Source: Parvibaculum sp002684405
GTDB lineage: Bacteria > Pseudomonadota > Alphaproteobacteria > Parvibaculales > Parvibaculaceae
Reading direction: 5' to 3'
DNA length: 64,000 bases
Assembly (NCBI GenBank): GCA_965140395.1
Contig: OZ223207.1
Location: 744,001-808,000 of the forward strand
Shown in pieces: positions 50,734 to 60,014 of this stretch (positions are counted from its first letter, which is position 1; every line of letters begins with the position of its first letter). Below the pieces are notes generated by a model. The model was given only the letters and a program-made list of their open reading frames with translations, had not been told where the DNA came from and ran no database searches. Position numbers and translations under genes: made by a program.

Positions 50734-53076
50734 ATGGTCAAGTTCGGTGTCGGGCAGTCGGTACAGCGTGTCGAGGATGAGCGGCTGGTTACGGGCCATG
50801 GCCGCTATACGGGCGACATATCGCTGGAGGGGCAGGCCTATGCCTTTATGGTCCGCTCGCCTTATGCCCATGCGAAGATCGGCAATATCGATACCGAGGA
50901 TGCAAAGGCCGCGCCCGGCGTGATCGCCATTTATACCGGCGAGGATGCGAAGGCGGCGGGCCTAGGGGTCATCGGCAGCCCGGCAGCCGACATGATCAAG
51001 AACCGCGACGGTTCGGATATCTACAAGACCACGCGCCACCTCATCGCGCAGGAGCGGGTGCGCTATGTGGGCGACACGGTGGCGGTGGTCGTGGCCGAGA
51101 CCGCGGATCAGGCGCGCGACGCGGCCGAGCTCATTATGGTCGATTACGACGACCTGCCGGTGATCGCCGACACGGAAGGGGCGACCGATCCGTCTTCGCC
51201 CGTCATCTGGGAAGAGAATGGCAGCAACATCGCCTATGACTGGGATCTGGGCGACGAGGACGCCGTGAAGGCCGGTTTCGACAAGGCGCATCACGTGACC
51301 AAGCTGCGTCTCGTCAACAACCGCATCGTCGTCAATGCGATGGAGCCGCGCGCGGCGCTGGGCGAATACGATGCTTCGCGCGATCACTACACGCTCTATA
51401 CGGGCTGTCAGGGCGTGCACGGGCTTCGCAATTTCATTGCCGGCTATTCGCTGGGTATCGAGCCGACGCAGCTTCGTGTCGTCAGTGACGATGTCGGCGG
51501 CGGCTTCGGCATGAAGACTTTCAACTATGCCGAATATCCGCTGGTGCTGTTCGCGGCCAAGCAGCTTGGCCGTCCGGTAAAATGGGTCGCGGACCGCTCC
51601 GACAGCTTCATCACCGATACGCAAGGGCGCGATCATGTGACGGAAGCAGAGATCGCACTCGATGCCGATGGCAAGATCCTCGGTCTTCGGGTGGACACCA
51701 TCGCCAATCTCGGCGCCTATCAGGGGCAGTTCGGTCCGTTCATCCCGACGCTTGCGCCGCGCGGCATGCATGTGGGCGTCTATATGGTGCCCGCGCTCTA
51801 TAACCGCGTCCGGGCCGTCTATACCAACACAACGCTGGTCGATGCCTATCGTGGGGCGGGGCGGCCGGAAGCCTCCTATGTGATCGAGCGGCTGATGGAA
51901 AAGGCTGCGAAGGAATTCGGCGTGACGCCCGCGGAGTTGCGCCGCCGTAATTTCGTGCCGTCCGACATGATGCCGATCGACCAGAAGCCGGTGCTGCCTT
52001 TCGACTCCGGCGATTTCGACCGCAACCTGACCGATGCGCTCGCGCATTCCGACTATGACGGCTTCGAAGCGCGCCGGTCGCAGGCAGCCAGCGAAGGAAA
52101 GCTGCGAGGCATCGGCATCAGCTATTATGTCGAGCGCACGGCGGCGGGCATGTCCGATTATGCCCGCATCGCCGTCGATCCCGAGCAGGGCACGGTTCAT
52201 GTCTGGACGGGGCAGCAGACCAACGGGCAGGGCCACGAAACGGTCTGGACGCAGCTCATCTGCCAGCGTCTGGGACTCGATTCGGACAAGGTGAAGATCC
52301 ATCTCGGTGACAGCGACATCCTGCCGGGCGGCGCGGGCACGGGCGGGTCCAAGGCGGTCTATATGGTGTCCGGCGCCATTTCGAGCGCGTCCGACGATCT
52401 GATCGACAAGGGCCGTGAGATTGCCGCCAACGAACTCGAAGCCGCCAAGGCGGATATCGAGTATCGCGGCGAATATGGAGAGCCGGTCTTCGCGGTTTCG
52501 GGCACGGACAAGTCGATCGATCTCTTCGATGTCGCGCGCAAGGCGAGCACGCAGGCCGATCTCGGCGAGCTTTCGGGCGATGGCGAGTACAGCCAGAAGG
52601 AAAACACTTTCCCGAACGGCGCTCACATCTGCGAAGTGGAAATCGATGCGGATACGGGCCGCTATCACATCGTCAAATTCACGGCGGTGGATGATTTCGG
52701 CCAGATCCTGAACCCGCTCATCGTGGCGGGGCAGGTGCATGGCGGTATCGCGCAGGGCCTCGGCCAGGCGATGGGCGAACTCGCCAAGTATGACGAGAAC
52801 GGTCAGCTCATGACCGGCTCCTTCATGGATTACTGGATGCCGCGCGCCGACGATATGCCGAGCTTCGACATCAGCTGGAACGAGATCCCCTCGCGCTCCA
52901 ATGCGCTGGGCGTGAAGGGCGCGGGCGAGGCGGGGACGGTCGGTGCGCCGGCCGCCTTCATCAATGCGGTCATCGATGCGCTGAAGCCTTACGGGGTGGA
53001 GGAAATCGACATGCCGGTGACGCCGCTGAAGCTCTGGGAAATCATCCAGGCTGGTGGCGCGAAGGCGGCGGAGTAA
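50734..53076 (+). CDS. Molybdenum hydroxylase large subunit (xanthine dehydrogenase/CoxL-like), no partner genes
   Basis: 780 residues from the ATG at 50734, behind GAGAGGGTTTCCC. The N-terminal domain has VTGHGRYTGDI and VRSPYAHAKI. Moco-binding segments are DDVGGGFGMKTFNYAEYPLV, DAYRGAGRPEASYVIERLM, TGGSKAVYMVSGA and the catalytic Glu in KGAGEAGTVGAPAAF. The AYRGAGRPE loop is of the xanthine dehydrogenase type rather than the AYRCSFR CO-dehydrogenase type. Normally a 2Fe-2S small subunit and a FAD subunit are encoded nearby; none is within the window, so they are elsewhere or the enzyme uses another acceptor. Confidence 0.93.
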   Translation: MVKFGVGQSVQRVEDERLVTGHGRYTGDISLEGQAYAFMVRSPYAHAKIGNIDTEDAKAAPGVIAIYTGEDAKAAGLGVIGSPAADMIKNRDGSDIYKTTRHLIAQERVRYVGDTVAVVVAETADQARDAAELIMVDYDDLPVIADTEGATDPSSPVIWEENGSNIAYDWDLGDEDAVKAGFDKAHHVTKLRLVNNRIVVNAMEPRAALGEYDASRDHYTLYTGCQGVHGLRNFIAGYSLGIEPTQLRVVSDDVGGGFGMKTFNYAEYPLVLFAAKQLGRPVKWVADRSDSFITDTQGRDHVTEAEIALDADGKILGLRVDTIANLGAYQGQFGPFIPTLAPRGMHVGVYMVPALYNRVRAVYTNTTLVDAYRGAGRPEASYVIERLMEKAAKEFGVTPAELRRRNFVPSDMMPIDQKPVLPFDSGDFDRNLTDALAHSDYDGFEARRSQAASEGKLRGIGISYYVERTAAGMSDYARIAVDPEQGTVHVWTGQQTNGQGHETVWTQLICQRLGLDSDKVKIHLGDSDILPGGAGTGGSKAVYMVSGAISSASDDLIDKGREIAANELEAAKADIEYRGEYGEPVFAVSGTDKSIDLFDVARKASTQADLGELSGDGEYSQKENTFPNGAHICEVEIDADTGRYHIVKFTAVDDFGQILNPLIVAGQVHGGIAQGLGQAMGELAKYDENGQLMTGSFMDYWMPRADDMPSFDISWNEIPSRSNALGVKGAGEAGTVGAPAAFINAVIDALKPYGVEEIDMPVTPLKLWEIIQAGGAKAAE

Positions 53077-53142
53077 CCCCGCGGCCTGCCGCCAACTTGC
53101 TGCAGTGCACATACAAAAATGTCAGCGAAATGGGCTTGACCT

Positions 53143-53161
53143 AATTGACAAATTGTCAATT
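53143..53161. promoter_or_regulatory. Perfect 19-bp palindrome, probable TetR operator
   Basis: AATTGACAAATTGTCAATT is a perfect palindrome with a single-base centre, 19 bases before the ATG of the TetR gene at 53181. It contains the only TTGACA-like box of the spacer, so it probably overlaps the promoter and serves autorepression of the cluster. Confidence 0.75.
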
Positions 53162-53180
53162 TAGGCCAAGCCTGTTCTTT

Positions 53181-53855
53181 ATGACGCATGGGGAAACGAC
53201 ATCAGGCGTCGGCGAAGACATCGCAGAAGCGGTGCATGCCGACAAGGTAAACGAAGACAGCAAGCCGGTGACGGCTGCGGTTCGCCGCAAGCAGGAGAGC
53301 CGCCGCAAATTGCTGGCGGCGGCTCGCAAGCTTTTCGTCGAGCGCGGCTATCACGAGACACGGCCGCAGGATATTTCCAAGGCCGCCGGTGTCGGGCACG
53401 GCACGTTCTATCTTCATTTCGAGGACAAGCTGGATTGCTTTCTCGCCTTCACGGAGGAGGCGGCGGGGGAGCTTGAACTCTTCCTCGAGAAGCATCTGGC
53501 CGAGGCGCATACCCTGGAAGAGGGGGTGCGGGAAATCCTCAAGGCGATCTTCGAATATTCGGAAGCCAACCCGGCTGTGCTGGGCGCGGCGCTTACCGAT
53601 ATCGCCGTTCTTTCCACGGGCGATATGGGGCGCAAGATGCCGGCGGACCGTTGGGCGGACAGCTGGGCCGCGGTGATCGACCGCTGGAAGGAGGCGGGCG
53701 AGGTTGCCGCCGATATCGATAGCAAGTTTGCCGGCTATCTCATTCTCGGTGCCGTGAAACATGGCGGCGCCTATGCGTATCGAAAAAAGATGCCCTATGA
53801 ACGCGTCATCGATCAGACGACCAAGGTTGTCGTGCGTGCGCTGGAGGCGCGCTAG
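53181..53855 (+). CDS. TetR-family regulator of the ferritin-like/luciferase-like cluster
   Basis: 224 residues from the ATG at 53181; an upstream in-frame start within the palindrome is unlikely. The HTH domain is RRKLLAAARKLFVERGYHETRPQDISKAAGVGHGTFYLHFEDKLDCFLAF. A helical ligand domain follows. It is the first gene of a co-oriented set: the ferritin-like protein starts 44 bases later. A perfect palindrome lies just upstream, so autorepression is likely. Confidence 0.92.
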   Translation: MTHGETTSGVGEDIAEAVHADKVNEDSKPVTAAVRRKQESRRKLLAAARKLFVERGYHETRPQDISKAAGVGHGTFYLHFEDKLDCFLAFTEEAAGELELFLEKHLAEAHTLEEGVREILKAIFEYSEANPAVLGAALTDIAVLSTGDMGRKMPADRWADSWAAVIDRWKEAGEVAADIDSKFAGYLILGAVKHGGAYAYRKKMPYERVIDQTTKVVVRALEAR

Positions 53856-53899
53856 GGCCACCGAAAAGAAAAAGAATTGCCACAGGGAGGAACCGGAGG

Positions 53900-54934
53900 A
53901 TGGCAAAGCTCGTTTACACCCGCGATGAAGTGATGACGTCGCATGAGGCGGCCAAGCCGCATGAGGCGGCCGGCTACCTGCTGCATGGCGGCATCGCCGC
54001 CGATGGGAGCTACCTCTCGCCGCGCACGCTCAATCGCTGGCCTGCGGTTCACGCCTGGCAGGAACAGCTGACGAAGAACGGGTGGCCGCTCATCGATGCG
54101 AGCGTGCAGCTTCTGAAGCGCGGCAATTATCCGAGCATCGAGCAGCAGCGCCTTCTCCTGAAAAACGGTTATGGCGAGAGCCTGTGGAACTCGCTCACCA
54201 TCACCGGCATCATCGAGGCGCGCGGGCGGGCGCTTTGCGACCTGCAGGCGCCGGACTTCCAGCAGATCATCGAAGACGACATCTCGCAGACCTGCACCGG
54301 CCATCTGCACAAGGGGCTGCTCTATGCGCATGGCGCGGATGAGGGGGGCGATCCGGATCATCCGGAATTCGGCGCACATGATGCGATGTGGTTTGCCGCG
54401 CGCGATCTTCTTTTCGGGGCGGGTGCCTATCCGGTTCCGGAGGTGCCTGAAAGCATCGGACGACCGGATCAGGGGCGGCTCATGCCGCAGCTTCCCGAAG
54501 GCTTCGAACAGCTCATCCTTCTGCTGATGAATGTGCTGATGATCGAGGTGCGGGCGGAAAGCTTCTTCAGCTTCTGCTGCGAGATCATGCGCGATCCGAC
54601 CCTCTTTACCGACCGCCGCGCCGATGCGGAGATGGCAGCCGAGATGGTCGAGCGTATCCGGATCGACGAAGCAATCCATGTCGGCTATCTGCAGACGGCG
54701 ATTTCCGAGATGCGCAGCTTCACCTTCAAGGCCGTCGATGGTGGCACGGTGAAGGGCAAGGATCTCATCGACCCGATCTGGGAGGGGATGGTCGAGTGGC
54801 ATTCCGTGACCCAGGCCGATTTTTCCAGGCAGCAGTCGCATGACGCAATCAAGGCGCGGCTGGAAACGACGCCGGAAGGTAAGCGGCTCTTTGCGGAATT
54901 CGAGGCGCTGGAGCAGAAGGCGCGCGCGGCCTGA
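53900..54934 (+). CDS. Ferritin-like helical protein, putative diiron enzyme, unknown
   Basis: 344 residues, all-helical, no signal peptide. I do not recognise a named family. Acidic/His positions resembling a carboxylate-bridged diiron centre are seen: E106 in TGIIEARGRALCD, E125 and H135/H137 in IIEDDISQTCTGHLHKG, E216/E220 in LMIEVRAESFFSFC and E257-x-x-H260 in RIRIDEAIHVGYLQ. The second helix does not give a clean ExxH, so metal binding is inference. It lies between a TetR gene and a luciferase-like monooxygenase, 38 bases before the latter. Confidence 0.6.
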   Translation: MAKLVYTRDEVMTSHEAAKPHEAAGYLLHGGIAADGSYLSPRTLNRWPAVHAWQEQLTKNGWPLIDASVQLLKRGNYPSIEQQRLLLKNGYGESLWNSLTITGIIEARGRALCDLQAPDFQQIIEDDISQTCTGHLHKGLLYAHGADEGGDPDHPEFGAHDAMWFAARDLLFGAGAYPVPEVPESIGRPDQGRLMPQLPEGFEQLILLLMNVLMIEVRAESFFSFCCEIMRDPTLFTDRRADAEMAAEMVERIRIDEAIHVGYLQTAISEMRSFTFKAVDGGTVKGKDLIDPIWEGMVEWHSVTQADFSRQQSHDAIKARLETTPEGKRLFAEFEALEQKARAA

Positions 54935-54972
54935 GCGGCATATAAAAATCAGAACAGGGGGAGGAGGGATCC

Positions 54973-56238
54973 ATGAAATTCGGGATCTTCTACGAACACC
55001 AGTTGCCGCGCCCTTGGGGCGAGGGCGGTGAGCAGCGGCTCATTCAGGAAGCGCTGGACCAAGTCGAACTCGCCGACAAGCTCGGCATCGACTACGCGTG
55101 GGAAGTGGAGCATCACTTCCTGGAGGAGTATTCGCATTCCTCAGCGCCGGAAGTGTTTCTCGCGGCCTGCTCGCAGCGCACCAAGAACATTCGCCTCGGC
55201 CACGGCATCGTGCTGATGCCGCCGAAATATAATCACCCTGCGCGTGTGGCGGAGCGGATCGGCATGCTCGATCTCGTTTCCAACGGGCGCGTGGAGTGGG
55301 GAACGGGCGAAAGCTCTTCCATCATGGAACTGGGCGGGTTCGGGATCGATCCGTCGGAGAAGCGCGATATGTGGCGCGAGGGCGTGGAGCAATGCGCCAA
55401 CATGATGGCGATGGATCCCTATCCCGGTTTCGACGGCAAGTATTTTTCCATGCCCTGCCGGAACGTGGTGCCGAAGCCCGTGCAGCGGCCGCATCCGCCG
55501 ATCTGGGTGGCCTGTTCCAACCGCGAGACGATCAAGCTTGCGGCGCGGCTGGGCATCGGGGCGCTCACCTTTGCCTTCGTCGATACCGAGGAAGCGAAGA
55601 AATGGGTCGACGACTATTACCGCATCTTCAAGGAAGAATGCGTGCCGATCGGCCATACGGTAAACCCCAACATCGCCATGGTGACGGGGTTCTCCGTGCA
55701 TGAGGATGAGGAAGAAGCCAAGCGCCGCGGCATGGACGGGTTCCGTTTCTTCAGCTACGGGCTCGGCCATCATTACATCTTCGGCGAACACAAGCCGGGC
55801 CGGACCGACATCTGGGCGAATTTCGAAGCGGCGCGGGACCAGATCCCGGAAGAGGGCGCCAATCGTGGCATCGGCACGCCGGAGCAGGTCCGCGATCATC
55901 TGAAGGGGTTCCGCGATGCGGGGGTCGACCAGGTGATCTTTATCCAGCAGGGCGGCAAGAACCGGCACCAGCATATCTGCGAGGCGATGGAACTCTTCGC
56001 CGAGAAGGTGATGCCGGAATTCAAGGCCGAGGAAGAAGAGCGCGAACGCCGCAAGATGGAAGAACTCGCGCCCTATATCGAAGCGGCCATGGAGCGAAAG
56101 AAAGCAATGAAACCGCTTTCCGATGAGGAAATCCCGACTTATCTCGCGCTGGGGCGGCAGATCACCGAGAACGACGAAAAGGCTAAAGCTGCGCAGGCGG
56201 CAGGAGCCAAGGGCGCATCGGTACGAAGCGGAGATTGA
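54973..56238 (+). CDS. LLM-class flavin-dependent monooxygenase (luciferase-like)
   Basis: 421 residues. The TIM-barrel luciferase fold is evident: MKFGIFYEHQLPRPW, GIDYAWEVEHHFLEEYSHSSAPEVFL, NIRLGHGIVLMPPKYNHPARVAERIGMLDLVSNGRVEWGTG and PPIWVACSNRETIKLAARLGIGAL. These enzymes use reduced FMN or F420 and O2. An extra C-terminal helix of about 70 residues (from KVMPEFKAEEEERERRKM) is charged and coiled-coil-like. It follows the ferritin-like gene by 38 bases with GGGGGAGGAGGGATCC as ribosome site, so the two probably act together. Confidence 0.92.
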   Translation: MKFGIFYEHQLPRPWGEGGEQRLIQEALDQVELADKLGIDYAWEVEHHFLEEYSHSSAPEVFLAACSQRTKNIRLGHGIVLMPPKYNHPARVAERIGMLDLVSNGRVEWGTGESSSIMELGGFGIDPSEKRDMWREGVEQCANMMAMDPYPGFDGKYFSMPCRNVVPKPVQRPHPPIWVACSNRETIKLAARLGIGALTFAFVDTEEAKKWVDDYYRIFKEECVPIGHTVNPNIAMVTGFSVHEDEEEAKRRGMDGFRFFSYGLGHHYIFGEHKPGRTDIWANFEAARDQIPEEGANRGIGTPEQVRDHLKGFRDAGVDQVIFIQQGGKNRHQHICEAMELFAEKVMPEFKAEEEERERRKMEELAPYIEAAMERKKAMKPLSDEEIPTYLALGRQITENDEKAKAAQAAGAKGASVRSGD

Positions 56239-56344
56239 TCTGGCGTAAATTGCCGAATGTTCATCTCATGGCACATTGCACAATACGCTGCATCAGCCAA
56301 CATTAGAGAAGACCCCGCGTCGATCATCAGAAGGAGGAGCCCAG

Positions 56345-56776
56345 ATGAAATATTTCGTTGTTCCGGCAGCCGCCGCATTTTTGTTTGCCGTCGGCGCCAG
56401 CCTGTCGGCCCCTGTTCAGGCTTCGGCATCGCGTGTGGAAACCGGTGCGCAACTCGTACAGTCCTGCAAATCCTTTTTGAAGGGCGATGCGAATGTCGAC
56501 GATGTCGTTGGGTCGGCATCCTGCAAGAGCTATGCGGTGGGACTGGTCAGTGCCGTCAATAACGGCCGCGAACCCGGGGCGCCGTTCGAAGTCCACCGCC
56601 TCGGCCCCAAGGAAGACGAGACCGTCTGTTTCGAGCCACCCAAATTGATCCGTTTCGACGAGTTCGCGAAGGTGGCCGTCGATTATGCCAAGGGCCATCC
56701 GGATCTTCTGGACAAGCCGGCGCTTGAACTTTCCGCTCGTGCGCTGGCATCGAAATATCCTTGTCCCAAGGAATAA
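56345..56776 (+). CDS. Secreted Rap1a/Tai-family protein
   Basis: 143 residues from the ATG at 56345, behind AAGGAGGAGCCCAG. A signal peptide (KYFVVPAAAAFLFAVGASLSAPVQASA) is followed by TGAQLVQSCKSFLKGDANVDDVVGSASCKSYAVGLVSAV and VCFEPPKL...YPCPKE. The four spaced cysteines and the C-terminal LxxxPxxLxxxAxxLxxxALxxKYPC segment fit the Rap1a/Tai immunity-like fold, a periplasmic family known from type VI secretion immunity proteins but also widely found elsewhere. No effector or T6SS gene is here. A terminator follows. Confidence 0.75.
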   Translation: MKYFVVPAAAAFLFAVGASLSAPVQASASRVETGAQLVQSCKSFLKGDANVDDVVGSASCKSYAVGLVSAVNNGREPGAPFEVHRLGPKEDETVCFEPPKLIRFDEFAKVAVDYAKGHPDLLDKPALELSARALASKYPCPKE

Positions 56777-56853
56777 GAGATACCGGATCGCCCCCGATTT
56801 GAAGGCGCGCACAGCCGGTTTGCGTCTATCGATTCGAATTGTTTCGACTTAGC

Positions 56854-56887
56854 ATGGAGGCGATCGTAAAGGTCGCCTCCATTTTTC
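56854..56887 (+). terminator. Rho-independent terminator
   Basis: An 8-bp perfect GGAGGCGA/TCGCCTCC stem, extended by two outer A/T pairs, with a 9-base loop, is followed by TTTTTCTG. It ends the Rap1a-like gene transcript. Confidence 0.85.
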
Positions 56888-56951
56888 TGTGTGAGCGAGT
56901 GAGGTGGTCGGGGAAATCCGTGCCGGGAGCGGGTGAGGGGAAGGTCCGGGA

Positions 56952-58997
56952 ATGGGTAAACTCGAATGGCTGGCGTGGAAGAGGTGTGACTCATCTTTCC
57001 TCTCTCCGTTTCTTTTCTCCGTTTTTGTGGATGCGCGGGACGCAGCGCCGGATGAGATCGCCAACACGCTCCGATCTCTCGACGCCCAGATCTTTCGAAA
57101 CATCGAAGTTTTTCTACTGGTTTCTCCCGAATGCGGGATCGACCCGTCATGGGAGGCCCGTTGCCGCACTCTTCGCGGTAGCAGCTATGTGACGGATAGC
57201 GACCAGGGCGCAAGCGATCTTGCGAAATGGCGCGGGAACTACGGTTGCGCTGTGAAGGCGGGACGAGAATTCGATGCGGATTTTTTTGCACGCATAGCGG
57301 CTACGCTTGGAAATGAAGACGCGACGGCCGTGCCAGGTGCTGTCGGCGTTGAGGGAGAAGAAGGCTTCGTGGCGCTCGCGCGCGACGAATTGGCCGATGA
57401 ACATGACTTCGGTCTCCGCTCTTTCGATAATTTTCTCGCGCGCTTTCACCCCGCGCGCCCTGCCGATTTGATTGTTTCTTCCGGGCAGGACATCGAGGTA
57501 TGGATCGCCAGCTACGACGGGAAAGAAGAGAAAGAGACGCCGGAGCGGCTACCTCCGTTGAAGAGGATGTTCCGCCGCTGGAAGCGATCCGTGGAAAAAC
57601 GGCTCTGGAATTATTCCCTCGGCACGGACGACGCGTCCAACTGGATGTTGCAGTCCGGTCTTTTCGATGCTGAGTGGTATCTCCGGACCTATTCGGATGT
57701 GCGGCAGGCAGGGGCCGACCCGCTTCACCATTATTTGTTTCATGGGTGGAAAGAAGGGCGTTTGCCCTCGGCATGGTTTGCGCCCGAGGTAACCCGCGCC
57801 TTCGGCTTTGAAGGAAATCTGCCGCAGAGCCCGCTGGCCATCATCTCGAAGCTGCCCCGCCAAGAACGAGACGATCTGGTCGAGCGGATGAAGGCATTCT
57901 GTGTACGTATGGATGTCGGACCACCATTCCAGCCGGGCGTATGCGTGATTGGGCATTTGCAGTCGGTCATCGGGCTTGGACAGGCTGCGAGGAATTTGAG
58001 CTACGCCGTCGATGCGGAACGCATTCCGCTCTCGCTTTGCGATGCGCCGCCTGCATCGAAAACCGACTACGATGGAGAGTTCCAGACGAAGTGCGGGTTG
58101 GTGACCGACCGACGGGCAAGCATTCATGTTTTCGATGCCGTCAGCTTCGTCCGCTATATCGGGAAAACCAGGCCGGGGCGAACGGATATTCTTTATCCCT
58201 TCTGGGAACTGGGCAGGTTGCCGGAGGGCAAGAACCGTTTCCTGGGTGCCTATGACGAAGTCTGGGCACCGTCCAATTTCGTTGCCGACGCATTTGCCGC
58301 GTCCGGTGAGCTGCCTGTCTCCGTCCTGCCTCAGCCTGTGCGCATCCCTGCGATGCAGCCATGTGAGCGGACGGGACCGTTCCGGTTTCTGGCCTATATG
58401 GATTTCGCTTCTTTCGCCGCCCGGAAAAACCCGGAAGGCCCCGTCCGGGCGTTTATTAGTGCCTTTGCCGACGGGCGCCGGGATGTCCGCCTTTGCGTGA
58501 AGGTGAGGGGGATTAATGATGCCGGCCGCCGTCAATGGCTTCTCGAGGCGGCTCGTCGGGATCCGCGGATCGAGGTGATCGACCGTACGCTTTCGCGCGA
58601 GGAAATGGATCGTCTCATCATGTCGTGCGATGCGTTCATTTCGCTGCATCGATCCGAGGGGTTCGGTTTCGGTCCCGCAGAGTCGCTGGCGGCGGGCAAG
58701 CCGGTCGTCTCCACCGATTTTTCCTCGACCACGGATTTCGTCAGTGAAGAGACCGGGTATCCGGTCGCGTATCGTCTCGTCGCGTTGGAACCCGACAGCT
58801 ATGTCGACTGGAAGGGGCAGGTTTGGGCCGAGCCCGACATTGACGATGCGGCGCGGGCCTTACGGGAAATCGTGGACGATCCGGATCGCGCGAAGCTGAA
58901 AGGCGCGCAGGGACGCCGATTGATGATCGAGCGGTATTCGCCCGAAGCGGTGGGACGGCAAATGCGCATGATGCTGCTTGAAAGGGACCTGCTCTGA
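56952..58997 (+). CDS. Glycosyltransferase with degenerate GT2-like N-terminus and GT4 C-terminus
   Basis: 681 residues. The N-terminal ~160 residues look like a decayed GT2 fold (FSVFVDARDAAPDEIANTLRSLDAQIFRNIEVFLL, no clear DxD). At about 230-275 stands the glycosyltransferase-linked motif SGLFDAEWYLRTYSDVRQAGADPLHHYLFHGWKEGRLPSAWF. A GT4-type catalytic end follows (GHLQSVIGLGQAARNL, and SLHRSEGFGFGPAESLAAGKPVVSTDFSSTTDFV with E-x7-E). It probably makes a polysaccharide or glycoconjugate. It is a lone gene, not in a visible polysaccharide locus. Confidence 0.82.
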   Translation: MGKLEWLAWKRCDSSFLSPFLFSVFVDARDAAPDEIANTLRSLDAQIFRNIEVFLLVSPECGIDPSWEARCRTLRGSSYVTDSDQGASDLAKWRGNYGCAVKAGREFDADFFARIAATLGNEDATAVPGAVGVEGEEGFVALARDELADEHDFGLRSFDNFLARFHPARPADLIVSSGQDIEVWIASYDGKEEKETPERLPPLKRMFRRWKRSVEKRLWNYSLGTDDASNWMLQSGLFDAEWYLRTYSDVRQAGADPLHHYLFHGWKEGRLPSAWFAPEVTRAFGFEGNLPQSPLAIISKLPRQERDDLVERMKAFCVRMDVGPPFQPGVCVIGHLQSVIGLGQAARNLSYAVDAERIPLSLCDAPPASKTDYDGEFQTKCGLVTDRRASIHVFDAVSFVRYIGKTRPGRTDILYPFWELGRLPEGKNRFLGAYDEVWAPSNFVADAFAASGELPVSVLPQPVRIPAMQPCERTGPFRFLAYMDFASFAARKNPEGPVRAFISAFADGRRDVRLCVKVRGINDAGRRQWLLEAARRDPRIEVIDRTLSREEMDRLIMSCDAFISLHRSEGFGFGPAESLAAGKPVVSTDFSSTTDFVSEETGYPVAYRLVALEPDSYVDWKGQVWAEPDIDDAARALREIVDDPDRAKLKGAQGRRLMIERYSPEAVGRQMRMMLLERDLL

Positions 58998-59016
58998 CGA
59001 GACGCGGAAGGCAGGC

Positions 59017-59092
<76 letters not shown>

Positions 59093-59150
59093 AATGTGCG
59101 CGCAAGATAGTGGCGCCCGGTAGGCCGGGCAAGGCGCGAATTGCGTCCCC

Positions 59151-60014
59151 CTAGAGTGTGCGGCGGAAAAGTTCGTAAAGCGCGACGGCGGCGGCGTTGG
59201 AGACATTGAGGCTGCGCATGTCGCCCGAGGCGGGAAGTTTCGCCAATAGGTCGCAATGCTCCCGGGTGAGGCGTCTGAGGCCTGCGCCCTCCGCGCCGAG
59301 CACGAGGCCGACCCGTTCGCCGAGATCGAGGGCGGGGAGGGTGGCGTCGGCGTCGCCGTCGAGGCCGACCAGTTCGAAGCCCAGCTCCTGCAGCTCCTCC
59401 ATCGCCCGGGCGAGATTGGGCACACGGGCGATTTTCACCTTTTCCAGCGCGCCGGACGCGGCCTTGGCGAGCACACCGCCCAGCGGCGGAGAATGGCGGG
59501 CCGTGGTGACGAGGGCTGTGGCGCCGAAAACGGCAGCAGAGCGAAGGATGGCCCCGAAATTATGCGGATCGGTCACCTGATCGAGAATCACCGCGCATCG
59601 TGCGTCTTCGCAGGCATCGGGAAGATCGTAATCGGGCAGGGGGCTCGCATGGAGGGCTATTCCCTGATGAACCGCCCCGGGGGGCAGCTGGGAGGCGATT
59701 TCCTCGCCCGAGGCCGGCTCGGGCGTCAGCGGCAGGGCGGCGCGGCCCTGGCGGTGCAGCTCGGCGCTGGCGTTTTTCGTCAGGAGCAGGCGTTTCGGCG
59801 TCCGGGCCGGATTTTCCAGCGCGGCCAGAACGGCATGGAAGCCATAGAGCCAGTTTTCCTCCTGGGAGGGGCCTTGAGACCCACCTCTCTGGCGCCTTTT
59901 CGGGGGCGCGGGGCGGTCCGGGCGATGATCGCGGGAGGGAGAATCGCCCTCGCGCAACCTCCGGGAGGTCGAATCGTGCCGATTTTGCTTCGGGGATTGC
60001 TTGCGCCTGCTCAT
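59151..60014 (-). CDS. rlmB: 23S rRNA 2'-O-ribose methyltransferase RlmB (TrmH family)
   Basis: 287 residues from the ATG at 60014; an upstream in-frame start at 60062 lacks a ribosome site. A basic, Ser/Arg-rich N-terminal extension of about 50 residues precedes the SpoU domain: NWLYGFHAVLAALENPARTP, CAVILDQVTDPHNFGAILRSAAVFGATALV, GLVLGAEGAGLRRLT and MRSLNVSNAAAVALYELFR. RlmB methylates G2251 in E. coli 23S rRNA; the TrmH family also includes tRNA enzymes, so the target is likely but not certain. Confidence 0.9.
   Translation of the reverse strand: MSRRKQSPKQNRHDSTSRRLREGDSPSRDHRPDRPAPPKRRQRGGSQGPSQEENWLYGFHAVLAALENPARTPKRLLLTKNASAELHRQGRAALPLTPEPASGEEIASQLPPGAVHQGIALHASPLPDYDLPDACEDARCAVILDQVTDPHNFGAILRSAAVFGATALVTTARHSPPLGGVLAKAASGALEKVKIARVPNLARAMEELQELGFELVGLDGDADATLPALDLGERVGLVLGAEGAGLRRLTREHCDLLAKLPASGDMRSLNVSNAAAVALYELFRRTL

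Noticed and set aside
50962..53112. 716-residue minus-strand frame
   Set aside because: Antisense shadow of the molybdenum hydroxylase gene, with typical Arg/His/Asp-rich shadow composition.
56345..56776. T6SS immunity protein with a nearby effector
   Set aside because: No T6SS or effector gene nearby; Rap1a-like proteins are widespread without such loci.
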